NCBI GenBank assembly: GCA_965220285.1
Contig: OZ244818.1
Coordinates: forward strand, 310,001-374,000
Source: Bin5 sp009843665
GTDB taxonomy: Bacteria; Chloroflexota; Anaerolineae; Caldilineales; Caldilineaceae
Direction of reading: 5' to 3'
DNA length: 64,000 nt
Positions 1 through 8,738 of this stretch are shown piece by piece. The notes under the pieces were generated by a model. It was not told the DNA's origin. It did no database searches and worked only from the letters and a program-made list of their open reading frames with translations. A program made the position numbers and the translations under genes. Each line of letters starts with the position of its first letter. Position 1 is the first letter of the stretch.

Positions 1-555
1 TTCCGCGTTCTTGCTCAGATAGTCACGGACTCTGCCGCGGGCTCGATTGATTCTTGATTTGACCGTGCCCACGGCGGCGCTTGTGATCTCAGCGATCTCC
101 TCATAGGCATAGCCCTCGACGTCGCGGAGGACGATGGCGGTACGCAGGACTTCGGGTAGGGAAGTGATGGCCGATCCTATCAGGGCCTGAAGCTCGCGGC
201 GTTCCGCATATTCATGCGGTGTTTCGCTGCGGTCGGTCAGCTGGGCGACATAATCTTCTTCCACGGGCAAGTCATCGAGGCTTTCGGTGCGCTTTCGCTG
301 CCGGCTGCGCAGGTGATCGTAGCAGGTATTGACGACGATACGCATGAGCCAACTCTTAAAGCTGCCGCCACGATAGTTGTCAAGCGCGCGATAGGCTTTG
401 ATGAAGCTGTCCTGCAGGGCATCGGCAGCTGAATCAGGGTCGTCAAGCAGCCGATAGGCTACGCCGTAGCCGAGCCCCTGGTATTCGATTACGAGCTGGT
501 TGAACGCTTCCAAGTCACCTTGCAGCGCGCGTTGTAGGAGATTGTCCTGATCCAT
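1..555 (-). CDS. ECF-family RNA polymerase sigma factor, cut by the left window edge
   Basis: Reading the minus strand from the ATG at 555 gives 185 codons that run off the window edge without a stop. The N-terminal half has the sigma-70 region 2 pattern (QGDLEAFNQLVIEYQ, then LQDSFIKAYRALDNYRGGSF and WLMRIVVNTCYD). After an acidic linker comes region 4 (LPEVLRTAIVLRDVEGYAYE, EIAEITSAAVGTVKSRINRA), including the GTVKSRINRAR recognition helix. Sigma factors of this type direct RNA polymerase to stress or envelope promoters, usually under an anti-sigma factor. The partner would lie beyond the left edge, where the next minus-strand gene should begin. Family assignment is firm; the regulon is unknown. 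Confidence 0.93.
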   Translation of the reverse strand, partial: MDQDNLLQRALQGDLEAFNQLVIEYQGLGYGVAYRLLDDPDSAADALQDSFIKAYRALDNYRGGSFKSWLMRIVVNTCYDHLRSRQRKRTESLDDLPVEEDYVAQLTDRSETPHEYAERRELQALIGSAITSLPEVLRTAIVLRDVEGYAYEEIAEITSAAVGTVKSRINRARGRVRDYLSKNAE

Positions 556-710
556 GGACAGTCCGCTCAGGCACCTAGACGGGGAACCACGCCGGGCATG
601 GGCGAACGAGGCGTTAAGCCCCGCTCGTTGCTCAGCAGCGCGGTTCGCTTGCAGATTAAGGAAAAGGGGGCAGAAAACCAGCGGCGAACGTATGCGAAAG
701 TGCCGGCCAT

Positions 711-740
711 TTGACTGAATCTGACCCCAACCGCTATAAT
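711..740 (+). promoter_or_regulatory. Sigma-70-type promoter of the tRNA-Leu gene
   Basis: TTGACT at 711-716 is separated by 18 bases from a perfect TATAAT at 735-740. Transcription would start near 747, just at the mature 5' end of the tRNA at 749. Confidence 0.75.
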
Positions 741-748
741 TTTTTGAG

Positions 749-833
<85 letters not shown>

Positions 834-939
834 GTTTGAATTAGGAATTCCCCGCTGGGACAGAGCAGGATTCAGGCAGAGTGTTGCCCTGCCGGCCAAG
901 AAAAAAGCAGGCCCAAGTAAAGGGAACACCGCTTTTGTG

Positions 940-967
940 ACGGTCTGCAAGGGTTGCAGACCGTTTT
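940..967 (+). terminator. Rho-independent terminator downstream of tRNA-Leu
   Basis: A perfect 11-bp stem, ACGGTCTGCAA (940-950) with TTGCAGACCGT (954-964), closes a GGG loop and runs into TTTT (964-967). It is the first strong hairpin after the tRNA (ends 833) and most likely ends that transcript. Confidence 0.8.
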
Positions 968-1400
968 GTGTCCCGCCGTTTCACACCCTCCAATCTTGAT
1001 TGGGTTCATTATATCAGGCGCGTGGCCGATTCTCCACCATGCCTATAGCATCCTACCATTCACGTCCCAGAATCTTCAAGAGTGGGAACTGCAGTGGTCA
1101 GTGGTCAGTGGTCGTTGGCGTATGGATGACCTGGGAATGGGCACCCACAAGGGGTGCCCCTACGGGGGGATTGGGTTGGTACGTGCAGTTCAGGATTGCG
1201 GGGGCGGGAGGGTTGACGGAATCGTGGACGGGCCCTGGTGACCAGAAGATGGATGTGCGGGCTGGACATGGTTCAGTGGTTGGCGAAGGTATGGGGAAGT
1301 ACGTTCTTATGGTGGGACGTAAAGGGTTGCGGAGGCATTGGAGATAGTTTGGTCATTCTGGCACAATAGAAGTTAACTTGGGCTCGGAATGCGGTGTCGG
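968..1400. other. Gene-free spacer with a short GTCAGTG repeat and a GC hairpin
   Basis: No open frame here looks coding. Positions 1087-1113 hold a short copy of the AACTGCAGTG-(GTCAGTG)n repeat seen at four other places in the window. About 1140-1164 holds GGGCACCC-ACAAG-GGGTGCCCC, a hairpin of the same design as the GGGCAGGC/GCCTGCCC elements near 22.6 kb. A weak promoter for the downstream gene may be TTGGAG (1338-1343), 18 bases, CACAAT (1362-1367). Confidence 0.55.
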
Positions 1401-1412
1401 AAAGGAGTGATC

Positions 1413-3290
1413 ATGTCTGTTGATTTTCTGCGCGCAACGCCACTTTTTCACGATTTGTCAGATAGTGAGCTGGAAGAGATCGTGACGATCCTGCGCGAAG
1501 AGAGTTTTCCGGGCGGGGGTACGATCTTTCGCAGCGATGATAACTGCAGTGACCTCTCTCTGATACGGGGCGGCTATGTCCGGTTGTTTGATGCAAACGG
1601 TTCGGTCCTGGCTACTCTGGGTCCTGGCAGCCTGTTGGGGGAGGCCGAGTTTCTGCGGGGTCTGGCCCACAACACAAGTGCTGTGGCTGCGTCCGACGTT
1701 CACTTGTGGTCCCTGCCGGACTCCGGGCTGCGGCAACTGCTGCAGCGGGAGTACGGGATAGGGATCAAGCTCAGCCAGAATTTCGGAGAACAGATTTCGC
1801 AACTGGAGGACTACCTGGTAGAGCAGCTGGTCAAGACGCGAGCGCTGGGGGGGCTTCCCCACCGTTTGATCGAGCCGATGGCCAGAAGTATGCAGCCTCA
1901 CCAATTGCAGCGGGGCAGATTTCTGTATCAGAGCGGTCAACGGGCTGAGGCACTGTACCTCTTGGAAACGGGGGCGCTGGAGCTGCAGCCTGCGCCAACG
2001 CCTGAGGAGCCAAGCCCGACGGCAAGTCTGGTTGAGCCGGGGAATCTATTTGGCGTCCTGCCCTTGTTGACGAATAAGCCGTACAATGCGAGCGCGTACT
2101 CGGTAGACGACTGCCTGGTGTGGTCGCTGCCGGCGTCGACATTTCACAGTTTGAGCAGCCAGTATCCGCATCTGCGGCGGGCGCTGGGCCGACACAGCCG
2201 CAGCCGGTTGAGCTTAACGGAACAGACGCAGGCGGTTGTGCGGCTGGCGCAGACACCGCTTTTCGGTCAACTGGAACCTTCCAATTTGCATGCCATCGCT
2301 CAGAAACTGGTGCTACAGCACGTGCCGTCAGGTGAGGGGATCTACAGGCTGGGCGACAGGAGCGACGCGCTTTTTCTGGTTGACGAAGGGGAGGTCGAAC
2401 TAACGGCGGAAAACGAGAGCGGGGTCCTTCAGGAGTTGGCAAGGGTAGACGTGGGCAGCTACTTCGGGGCGATGAGCCTGTTGACCGGGGAGGCCCGGAA
2501 GGAGAACGCCACCGCCATCGGCAACACGAATCTGTGGGTGCTCTACCGGTCGGACCTTGAGGAACTGGTGGGACAGCTGCCTGCCATAGGCGCGGCACTC
2601 GACCGGGTGCTGGCCGCACGTTCCGCTTCGCAGCCGACGCCGGTGACTGCGGAGAGGCTGCGGCGATTCCCTCTGCTGGCCAATCTTGAAGTCAACGAAC
2701 TCCAGGAGGTGGCACGGTATTTGAGACAGGCCCATTTGCGCCAGGGGGAACAGGTATTTCGGGCCGGTGCGCCGAGCGATGCTCTCTATTTCATTGAGAG
2801 AGGGGTAGTACGACTTCAACTTCTGAACGGGGCCGGAAGTTGGACACGCGGTGAGGGGGAGATCTTCGGTGAGAAGGCGATTCTGTCGGATGAGCCGTAC
2901 GGCCAAAGTGCGTTCGCGGAGACAGACGTCGACCTGCTGTACGTCGAATATCCCGGACTGGACTTGCTCAAGTCGCGATTGCCCTCGGTTGCCACTGACC
3001 TGCATCGCATTCTGAGCCAACCGGTCGGGGGCGGTATTGATCAGGCTGGCCTACCGCCGCGCCCCGGCGTCGACCCTCCTGCCGGCGCACCGGAGGGTAT
3101 TCCGCAACGGAGACGTGAAGCGGCGGCAGCCGAGGAGTATCCGCCGCCGGCCGGTCGAAGCAGTCCGAGCGGCGGGGGATGGTTCAACAATCTGAGTGGG
3201 TGGGGAAAGATTCGCCTGGTACTTGTCGTTTTGTTGCTGGCTTATCTTGGTATCGTCGTTGCACCGCCCCTGCTGGGCATCATTTTCTGA
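1413..3290 (+). CDS. Protein with four cyclic-nucleotide-binding-type domains and a C-terminal membrane anchor
   Basis: The ATG at 1413 is chosen because AAAGGAGT (1401-1408) sits five bases upstream; an in-frame ATG at 1389 has no such site. The 625-residue product repeats the cNMP-binding (Crp-like) fold four times, at about residues 1-125, 130-285, 285-405 and 410-535. Each has the 'lf..l...l..i...l' entry helix and a G-E/G-x-LxG-type turn (GSLLGEAEFL, GNLFGVLPLL, GSYFGAMSLL, GEIFGEKAIL). Only some copies keep the acidic residue expected for cyclic nucleotide binding, so some may be structural. A proline/arginine-rich linker (about 540-595) leads to one hydrophobic helix (LVLVVLLLAYLGIVVAPPLL) at the very end, giving a tail-anchored protein facing the cytoplasm. 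There is no DNA-binding or catalytic domain. Role unknown; a membrane-bound sensor or scaffold is an inference. Confidence 0.82.
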   Translation: MSVDFLRATPLFHDLSDSELEEIVTILREESFPGGGTIFRSDDNCSDLSLIRGGYVRLFDANGSVLATLGPGSLLGEAEFLRGLAHNTSAVAASDVHLWSLPDSGLRQLLQREYGIGIKLSQNFGEQISQLEDYLVEQLVKTRALGGLPHRLIEPMARSMQPHQLQRGRFLYQSGQRAEALYLLETGALELQPAPTPEEPSPTASLVEPGNLFGVLPLLTNKPYNASAYSVDDCLVWSLPASTFHSLSSQYPHLRRALGRHSRSRLSLTEQTQAVVRLAQTPLFGQLEPSNLHAIAQKLVLQHVPSGEGIYRLGDRSDALFLVDEGEVELTAENESGVLQELARVDVGSYFGAMSLLTGEARKENATAIGNTNLWVLYRSDLEELVGQLPAIGAALDRVLAARSASQPTPVTAERLRRFPLLANLEVNELQEVARYLRQAHLRQGEQVFRAGAPSDALYFIERGVVRLQLLNGAGSWTRGEGEIFGEKAILSDEPYGQSAFAETDVDLLYVEYPGLDLLKSRLPSVATDLHRILSQPVGGGIDQAGLPPRPGVDPPAGAPEGIPQRRREAAAAEEYPPPAGRSSPSGGGWFNNLSGWGKIRLVLVVLLLAYLGIVVAPPLLGIIF

Positions 3291-3368
3291 GCAAAGCGAG
3301 CGGCCGCGTCGGGCTATTGGCGTCCCCCGAAAGGGCGGTCGTTGGGAAGGCGCTGCGAGTATCGCTTC

Positions 3369-4415
3369 TTACCATCCCTTGGCGAGGACCGGCCACTCCA
3401 GCTCAACTTCGCCCTTCCTGTGTCCGACTATGCGGGGGAAGAGATTGTTGGAGACACAGCAGTGGTTGACTAGGACGCTGACCCTTTCACCAATCTCCGG
3501 CTTGCGGTCACAGCGCGACACATCCACGTGGCCGTGTTCTTCTGAGAGCTTGAAAATCTCCGCGTCGGGATACTCGACGATCAGGCCGTGCCCGGGCGAC
3601 TGGCGGGCACCGTCTGCGGCGAGCGACTTGCTGCCCGAATCGAGGACAACCCTGTCGTCGGTGGGGCGGCTGACCACGGTGGCCAAAACGATGTAGGAGC
3701 AGTCGTCGAGCGTCATGACGCCGGCGTCGACCAGGTTGCGGTCACCGTAGACGTACATGCCGGCCCGATGCTCCGTCATTTCGGTGAATTCGTGGGCTTG
3801 CCACAACACAAAAGAACTGCCACCGCTGACCCTCTCGACGTCGAGCCCGTCCTGGGCGAGGAGCATTTTGGACTCGCCCATAAAGGCGTTGGACTCCGGG
3901 TTTGAAGGGTAGACCATCAGCCCGCCGAAGTGGAGATGGGAGGCGCTGTCGATCTGCCGGGCGAGTTCGCGCACCCCTTCCGTTGTGGTCACGCCGCAAC
4001 GCTCGTATCCTCCATCCATTTCAATCAGAACAGGTAGGACCGTGCCTTCCTGCTCGGCGGCTTCGGCGTACCCGGCGACGGTGCGGGCGGAGTCTGCGGT
4101 TACGCTTATTTTGGCGCGGCGCGACAGGAGCATCAGACGTCTGAGTTTGGCTTTGCTGAGCAGGTTGTAGGGCAGAAAGATATCCCTGACTCCCGAACTA
4201 CACATTACCTCCGCTTCGCTCAATGTCTGGCAGGTGATGCCGACGGCACCCGCTTCCAACTGCAAGTGGGCGATCGCCGGGATGCGATGGGTCTTTATAT
4301 GGGGGCGGTTGTCGATGTCGTGGTTATCCAGATATGCCTGGAACCGCTCGATGTTGGCGGAGAGCCGGTCCAGATCAACGACGCCGACAGGCGTTTCCAG
4401 TTCCTCGATGTGCAT
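3369..4415 (-). CDS. D-threonine aldolase / D-serine dehydratase-like PLP enzyme
   Basis: The 348-residue product has the alanine-racemase-type TIM-barrel opening (TPVGVVDLDRLSANIERFQA) with the PLP lysine in RPHIKTHR. The C-terminal beta domain carries the metal site of the DSD1/D-threonine aldolase family: the histidine in EEHGHVDV and the His-Cys pair in NHCCVSNN. Such enzymes cleave D-3-hydroxy-amino acids (D-threonine to glycine plus acetaldehyde) or deaminate D-serine; the sequence does not decide which. The ATG at 4415 has GAGG eight bases upstream. It lies four bases behind the small membrane protein gene ending at 4420, so the two are probably co-transcribed. Confidence 0.88.
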   Translation of the reverse strand: MHIEELETPVGVVDLDRLSANIERFQAYLDNHDIDNRPHIKTHRIPAIAHLQLEAGAVGITCQTLSEAEVMCSSGVRDIFLPYNLLSKAKLRRLMLLSRRAKISVTADSARTVAGYAEAAEQEGTVLPVLIEMDGGYERCGVTTTEGVRELARQIDSASHLHFGGLMVYPSNPESNAFMGESKMLLAQDGLDVERVSGGSSFVLWQAHEFTEMTEHRAGMYVYGDRNLVDAGVMTLDDCSYIVLATVVSRPTDDRVVLDSGSKSLAADGARQSPGHGLIVEYPDAEIFKLSEEHGHVDVSRCDRKPEIGERVSVLVNHCCVSNNLFPRIVGHRKGEVELEWPVLAKGW

Positions 4416-4419
4416 AGTG

Positions 4420-4752
4420 TTACCTCGATTGAATGAAGAGGAGCACGATCAGGATGACTTCGATAGCCTTGGTCACGAGGCCAAGTCCGTAGTCAAGGGG
4501 CTGCGGGAAGATTGCAAAGTAACCGACAATGGTTACCGCGGTATAGATGATCAGAACCCATCGGATCTGGCTTCTCCAGTTTTGCAGCTGAGGGAGCAGG
4601 TAAAGACCAATGGCCAGGGCGATGAAGCCAAGCCCGTTCAGAACGAGGATAAACTGACCCTGGAAGCCAACAAACAGGTGGATCAGACCCGTGAGCAGCG
4701 CGAGGCCAACGATTCGTTTTGACTGTGGACTCAAAGAGCGCAGATCCAACAT
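4420..4752 (-). CDS. Small four-helix membrane protein, function unknown
   Basis: 110 residues from the ATG at 4752, which has AAAGGAGA upstream at a usable distance; a TTG at 4761 would sit almost on top of that site. Four hydrophobic stretches are visible (IVGLALLTGLIHLFVGFQ, FILVLNGLGFIALAIGLYLL, WVLIIYTAVTIVGYFAIF, GLVTKAIEVILIVLLFIQ). It resembles short DUF-type integral membrane proteins, but I do not recognise a named family. It is first in a two-gene unit with the D-threonine aldolase-like gene. Confidence 0.72.
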   Translation of the reverse strand: MLDLRSLSPQSKRIVGLALLTGLIHLFVGFQGQFILVLNGLGFIALAIGLYLLPQLQNWRSQIRWVLIIYTAVTIVGYFAIFPQPLDYGLGLVTKAIEVILIVLLFIQSR

Positions 4753-4820
4753 GATCCTCAATCTCCTTTGGAAAGTCCAGATACAGCGTTCCGCGGCGAA
4801 GGGGGGACTGAATTGCCACT

Positions 4821-4849
4821 ATCATTGCACAAACTCGCGTTTATCACAA
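4821..4849 (-). promoter_or_regulatory. Candidate promoter for the 4752-to-3369 gene pair
   Basis: On the minus strand, TTGTGA (4849-4844), 17 bases, then AATGAT (4826-4821). Spacing is ideal and the hexamers are moderate. It lies about 70 bases upstream of the ATG at 4752. Confidence 0.38.
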
Positions 4850-4998
4850 TGCGATATTTTGAGTCCTGTGCGGACTGAATTGAGGATGGCGATTCCCGTT
4901 TGGAGAGGGAGAATCAGGATGACCGACTTTCCGGGCCGGGCAGGGTCTGCTGCTACTTTGTCCGGAGAACCGCCGGCGAATGCTCGGTTCAGCAGGAC

Positions 4999-6156
4999 TC
5001 AGGAGCCGGCAGCTCCAACGCGGAGCCAGCGTTCCTCGGGGATCCAGAGCGTAAAGTAGCCACTACCGAGAACGAGCAGGAGGGAGGAGAGGATGAGCAG
5101 CGTCAAGCCCAACCAGGACTGGCCGCCGAAGATGAAGTAGAGGTATGCGGCAGCGTTGACGAAGCCGGCCGACGTCCTGGCGCCAATACCGAACAGGGCT
5201 GTCAGACCTGCGGCGGCGGCGACGGCGGCGACGGGCCAGCTGAGCGACGCGGGCAGGGCAGTGCCTGAAGCGAGGAGGCTCGAGACAACGAGGGCGACCA
5301 GCAGGGCGATTGCTATTCTGAGGAGTACTGGGACCCAGACAAAGGCCCAGAGTTTGAGGCGGGCACGCCAATGGATGTAGGCGGGATGGTCCGGCCTCAG
5401 CCAGCCGACGGTGACCAGCCAGTCGCGCAGAAAGCTGAGCGCCACTGCGCTTCCGAAGACTGCGCCGACGGCGTAGGTAACGGGGGGTTCGAAGATGGGC
5501 CAGAGGACGGTAGAGAGAAAGATCATCAGCAGGCCGGCGATGATGCGGCGCTGATCGCTGTCGGTCATCGGGTAGTTGGGGAGGCCCTGTCTGGTACGCC
5601 ACAACATACCCCAAACGAAGAGCGGACGTGCAAAGGCCACGAGCAGGAAGACGAGAGGCAGCTGTCCATATTGGACGGCCAGGGCGGAGGCTACGAGGAC
5701 GCCGAAGCCGTCGAATTCCATGTCCAAGGTCTCGCCGAGGCGGGTTACTCTGTCTGATCTGCGGGCCAGGTAGCCGTCGAAGACATCGGCTACACTCGAC
5801 CCGATGTAAAGCAGGGCCGGGAGCCAATCCAGCAGGCCGCCGGGTCTTGGCAAGAGCAGGAATCCGGCCATCCAGGCGTAGGCAAGTCCGCGATAGATGG
5901 TGAGCACGTTGGCCGGGCCCAGATCGGCGAAGAGTTCCTGGCGGCCGGGGGCATGGTTCTGGTCGAGGACGCGTCGCAGGAACCAGAACACACCGGCCAC
6001 AGTGAGGGCAGAGATCATAAGCCAGCGGCGGGCGCTGAAATTGGGGTCCAGCGCGCCCAGGCGCAACAGAATGGCACCGACCACGAGGGTCAGACTGCAT
6101 ATCAGGGTGAGGCGGCGGCTTTGCCGCTGCAGGTGGGCAACATTCTGCTCAGCCAT
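4999..6156 (-). CDS. CDP-alcohol phosphatidyltransferase family membrane enzyme
   Basis: The 385-residue product carries the complete family signature D-x2-DG-x2-AR-x8-G-x3-D-x3-D (DVFDGYLAR through to DMEFD), whose aspartates bind the metal and CDP moiety. These enzymes transfer a phosphatidyl group from CDP-diacylglycerol (or CDP-archaeol or CDP-alcohol) to an alcohol such as glycerol phosphate, serine or inositol phosphate. The protein is about twice the usual 190-200 residues: helices before the motif (residues 15-60) and roughly six after it extend into a separate hydrophobic C-terminal region. The start at 6156 (MAEQNVAHLQ) has AGAGGA upstream; the frame extends to 6207 without a better site. 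The alcohol substrate cannot be deduced. Confidence 0.85.
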   Translation of the reverse strand: MAEQNVAHLQRQSRRLTLICSLTLVVGAILLRLGALDPNFSARRWLMISALTVAGVFWFLRRVLDQNHAPGRQELFADLGPANVLTIYRGLAYAWMAGFLLLPRPGGLLDWLPALLYIGSSVADVFDGYLARRSDRVTRLGETLDMEFDGFGVLVASALAVQYGQLPLVFLLVAFARPLFVWGMLWRTRQGLPNYPMTDSDQRRIIAGLLMIFLSTVLWPIFEPPVTYAVGAVFGSAVALSFLRDWLVTVGWLRPDHPAYIHWRARLKLWAFVWVPVLLRIAIALLVALVVSSLLASGTALPASLSWPVAAVAAAAGLTALFGIGARTSAGFVNAAAYLYFIFGGQSWLGLTLLILSSLLLVLGSGYFTLWIPEERWLRVGAAGS

Positions 6157-6230
6157 CGGTAGTCCTCTTGCGGTTTGGGGGAGGGGGCCCGGTCGCCACC
6201 TTAGCACAGAATAGTGCTTTGCTCAATTTG

Positions 6231-6360
6231 AACTGCAGTGGTCAGTGGTCAGTGGTTAGTGGTTAGTGGTCAGTAGTCAGTAGTCAGTAGTCAGTAGTCA
6301 GTAGTCAGCGGTTAGTGGCTAGTGGCTAGTGGTCAGTAGTCAGTAGTCGGTGGTCGGTGG
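6231..6360. repeat. Tandem array of a 7-bp unit (GTCAGTG and variants)
   Basis: After AACTGCAGTG the sequence repeats a seven-base unit about 17 times: GTCAGTG, GTTAGTG, GTCAGTA (several in a row), GTCAGCG, GCTAGTG, GTCGGTG. Shorter arrays with the same AACTGCAGTG head occur at 1087, 6663, 22950 and 57080. The unit length and lack of spacers rule out CRISPR. Confidence 0.9.
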
Positions 6361-6602
6361 GGATTGCGTCGTGGTCGGAGGTTAGAAGCGGCGGGGGTTG
6401 GGGACTGACGGCTGGCCACATTTGATCCAATAGTCTGCGATGGTGGTCTAGCTGTAGGGGGCGTTGCGGGGGGAACTGCAGGGGTTGGGGGCCAGGGGAC
6501 AGGGGTCAGTGTGTTGTGGGCTGGGGCGGCGGGTGGGGCGCAGGCACTGTCGGGCAGGCACTATGGTGGAAATAGGCAGCACGGTGGGGGAGGCTGGTGT
6601 AG

Positions 6603-6698
6603 GGGGGGCGTTGCGGGGGCGGAGCCCCCGCACAAGGGAGGGCCGAATAGGCCCGACCGCCCAACTGCAGTGGTCAGTGGTTAGTGGTCAGTGGTTAG
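6603..6698. repeat. Hairpin repeat element joined to a short GTCAGTG array
   Basis: This carries GGGGGCG-TTGC, a GCGGGGGC/GCCCCCGC hairpin around GGA, then ACAAGGGAG, a GGGCC/GGCCC hairpin around GAATA, CGACCGCCC, and finally an AACTGCAGTG-GTCAGTG array from 6663. The same ordered element, near identical, is present at 22891-22978 and 57019-57115; a truncated head occurs at about 6456-6482. The rest of the 6361-6602 spacer shows no coding signal. Confidence 0.88.
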
Positions 6699-6751
6699 AA
6701 ACTGCGAGGGGCGGGGTGGGGGGAGGGTATTCGCAGGCAGTGGATTCTGTG

Positions 6752-6760
6752 TGCTATGAT
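6752..6760 (+). promoter_or_regulatory. Extended -10 promoter for the glycogen gene cluster
   Basis: TGC-TATGAT (6752-6760) is an extended -10 element, 33 bases before the GTG start at 6793. No good -35 hexamer is seen at 17 bases, which is common with extended -10 sites. Confidence 0.5.
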
Positions 6761-6792
6761 GGGGCGGAAAACGGTCGAAACTGGAGAGTGAT

Positions 6793-8673
6793 GTGTCGCA
6801 ATTTGTCCCGCTCGTTGTCCACGCCACCCATGAAGCTGGCGCGAAGGTCGGAGGTATTGGGTCGGTTCTGGACGGGATTCTGAGTGCAAAGGCGTATAAC
6901 AGGCAGGTCGGGCGCACGATTCTCGTCGGGCCGATGTTTGGGTGGGATCCGGTGCAGATGGAGCGGCTGACGGAGGCGGGCAGTGGAGTTGAGATCCGCT
7001 ACAGCAGCATGCACGGGATACTGTACGATGTCAGCGAGCCGGTGCAGCAGGCATTACGGACGGTTGAGCGGACTTTCCACGTGGCCCTGCTCTACGGGCG
7101 GCGGCAGTTCGGGGATGCGGAGCATGAGATACTGCTGGTCGACGCCAGCAATCCGCATATGGGTCATGTGGAGAGATTCAGCTATTTTGTTTGGGAAAAC
7201 TACGGCGTCGAGAGCTTCCGCTACAACTATGACTTCGAGTACAACCTTTATATGTCAATCGCGCAGCCGCTTTTTGCCGGGCTGAAGGCGCTAGGGGTTG
7301 ACGAGGGGCTGGCTGCGCACGAGCGGGTGATCATCGCGCACGAGTGGCTGGGCCTGCCGGTGGCTTTCGCGGCGCAGCTGAATGAGCCGGAGCAGTGGCG
7401 CACTGTTTTCTACGCCCATGAGGTGGCGACGGCACGGTTACTTGTGGAGAGTCACGCGGGTCACGATACGCGCTTTTACAACGCGCTCCTGCGCGCTCGC
7501 GAATCCCATTTGCCGCTGGATACCGTCTTTGGCGAGCAGACTTCGTATTACAAGCACGCAGTTGTTCGTCAGGCGATCCATTGCGATGCGATCTTTGCCG
7601 TCAGCAGCTCTGTGCGAGAGGAGCTGCGGTTTATGGGCGGGCCCTTCGCCAATTGCAGGATTGACCTGATCTACAACGGCATCCGGTCAGAGGAGATAAA
7701 GGTTGCCGACCATCTGGACTCCAAGCGGCGGCTGCAGGCATACTGCTTTACACTGCTTGGTTTCAAACCGGACTACATTTTCACGCACGTGGCGCGGATG
7801 GTGCTGTCGAAGGCACTGTGGCGAGACGTGCGGGTGATGGACCATCTGGACGGACTGCTGGCGTCTGCGGGGAAGACGGCTGCGTTAATTGTGCTTGCGA
7901 CCAGTGAGCCCGGAGGCCGGCAGCCGGAGCTAATTGGAATCTGGGAAAGTCAGTACCGGTGGCCTGTGGGTCACAGGGGCGACAACGGCGACCTGGTTGG
8001 CGAGGAGGCGCCGTTTTTCTTTGATGATGTCGAGCCGTTCAACCATTCGGCCAGCAGCAGCAAGATCGTTTTTGTGAACCAGTTTGGCTGGAGCCAGGAC
8101 CGGTGCGGCATGCGGATGCCGGCCGATATGACTTTCAGCGACATCCGCAGAGGCAGCGACCTGGAGTTTGGGCAGAGCATCTACGAGCCTTTCGGGATAT
8201 CGCAGGTCGAGCCCGTACAGTTCGGCGCGCTTTCCTGCGTGAGCAGCGTGTGCGGTCTGATTGGCTTCGCGCAGCAGGCGGCGGATGAGCTGATCGAGCG
8301 GGGGGTATTGCCGGCGGGTCCGCAGAGCGGGCGCGACGAGAGCGGCGTCGTTCTGCCCGGCGGCGGCGCGCTCGGTAACGCATTCGCCGACAAGGGTTTC
8401 CCGCTGGTGGTTGCGGATTACGTGGGATTGCCTGAAGAGCAGATGCCCGGGACGCCAAGGGATGCCCTGGATATCGACGGGGCAGCCCGGGGGCAGATCG
8501 AAGCACGCAGTTCGAGGGACAGCGCCGGGAAGATTTTTGATCGCCTGCCCAGCAGCAGCGAACAGATGTCAGAACTGCTGCGGGTAGGCAGCGCCCTGGC
8601 AGGCAGCATGAGCTGGGAGTCGGTGGTCGAAAACAGTTTTCTGCCGGGACTGGCAAGGATCTGTAAGGCGTAG
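6793..8673 (+). CDS. Glycogen/starch synthase-like glycosyltransferase
   Basis: The 626-residue product starts at GTG 6793, with GGAGAG four bases upstream; an overlapping ATG at 6791 is in another frame. Near the N terminus, HATHEAGAKVGGIGSVLDGI matches the glycogen synthase substrate loop (K-x-G-G). Other GT5-like marks are IIAHEWLGLP, VFYAHEVATARLLV and, in the C-terminal lobe, QSIYEPFGISQVEPVQFGAL, the E-x7-E nucleotide-sugar site of GT-B retaining enzymes. Insertions make it longer than the usual 480 residues. It would extend alpha-1,4-glucan chains from ADP- or UDP-glucose. The branching enzyme follows after 65 bases, supporting a glycogen role; the donor nucleotide is not determined. 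Confidence 0.82.
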   Translation: MSQFVPLVVHATHEAGAKVGGIGSVLDGILSAKAYNRQVGRTILVGPMFGWDPVQMERLTEAGSGVEIRYSSMHGILYDVSEPVQQALRTVERTFHVALLYGRRQFGDAEHEILLVDASNPHMGHVERFSYFVWENYGVESFRYNYDFEYNLYMSIAQPLFAGLKALGVDEGLAAHERVIIAHEWLGLPVAFAAQLNEPEQWRTVFYAHEVATARLLVESHAGHDTRFYNALLRARESHLPLDTVFGEQTSYYKHAVVRQAIHCDAIFAVSSSVREELRFMGGPFANCRIDLIYNGIRSEEIKVADHLDSKRRLQAYCFTLLGFKPDYIFTHVARMVLSKALWRDVRVMDHLDGLLASAGKTAALIVLATSEPGGRQPELIGIWESQYRWPVGHRGDNGDLVGEEAPFFFDDVEPFNHSASSSKIVFVNQFGWSQDRCGMRMPADMTFSDIRRGSDLEFGQSIYEPFGISQVEPVQFGALSCVSSVCGLIGFAQQAADELIERGVLPAGPQSGRDESGVVLPGGGALGNAFADKGFPLVVADYVGLPEEQMPGTPRDALDIDGAARGQIEARSSRDSAGKIFDRLPSSSEQMSELLRVGSALAGSMSWESVVENSFLPGLARICKA

Positions 8674-8738
8674 CGGCGGCCACCCCGGCATGAGAATGGA
8701 TTTGAACGCGGAATCGTGCACGCTGCCTCCAGTTTGAA

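Noticed and set aside
5063..6100. Second minus-strand frame of about 345 codons within the phosphatidyltransferase gene
   Set aside because: It is arginine/proline-rich in the manner of a shifted frame, while the chosen frame holds the complete catalytic motif and membrane helices.
6231..6360. Possible CRISPR array
   Set aside because: The unit is seven bases with no spacers; this is a simple tandem repeat.
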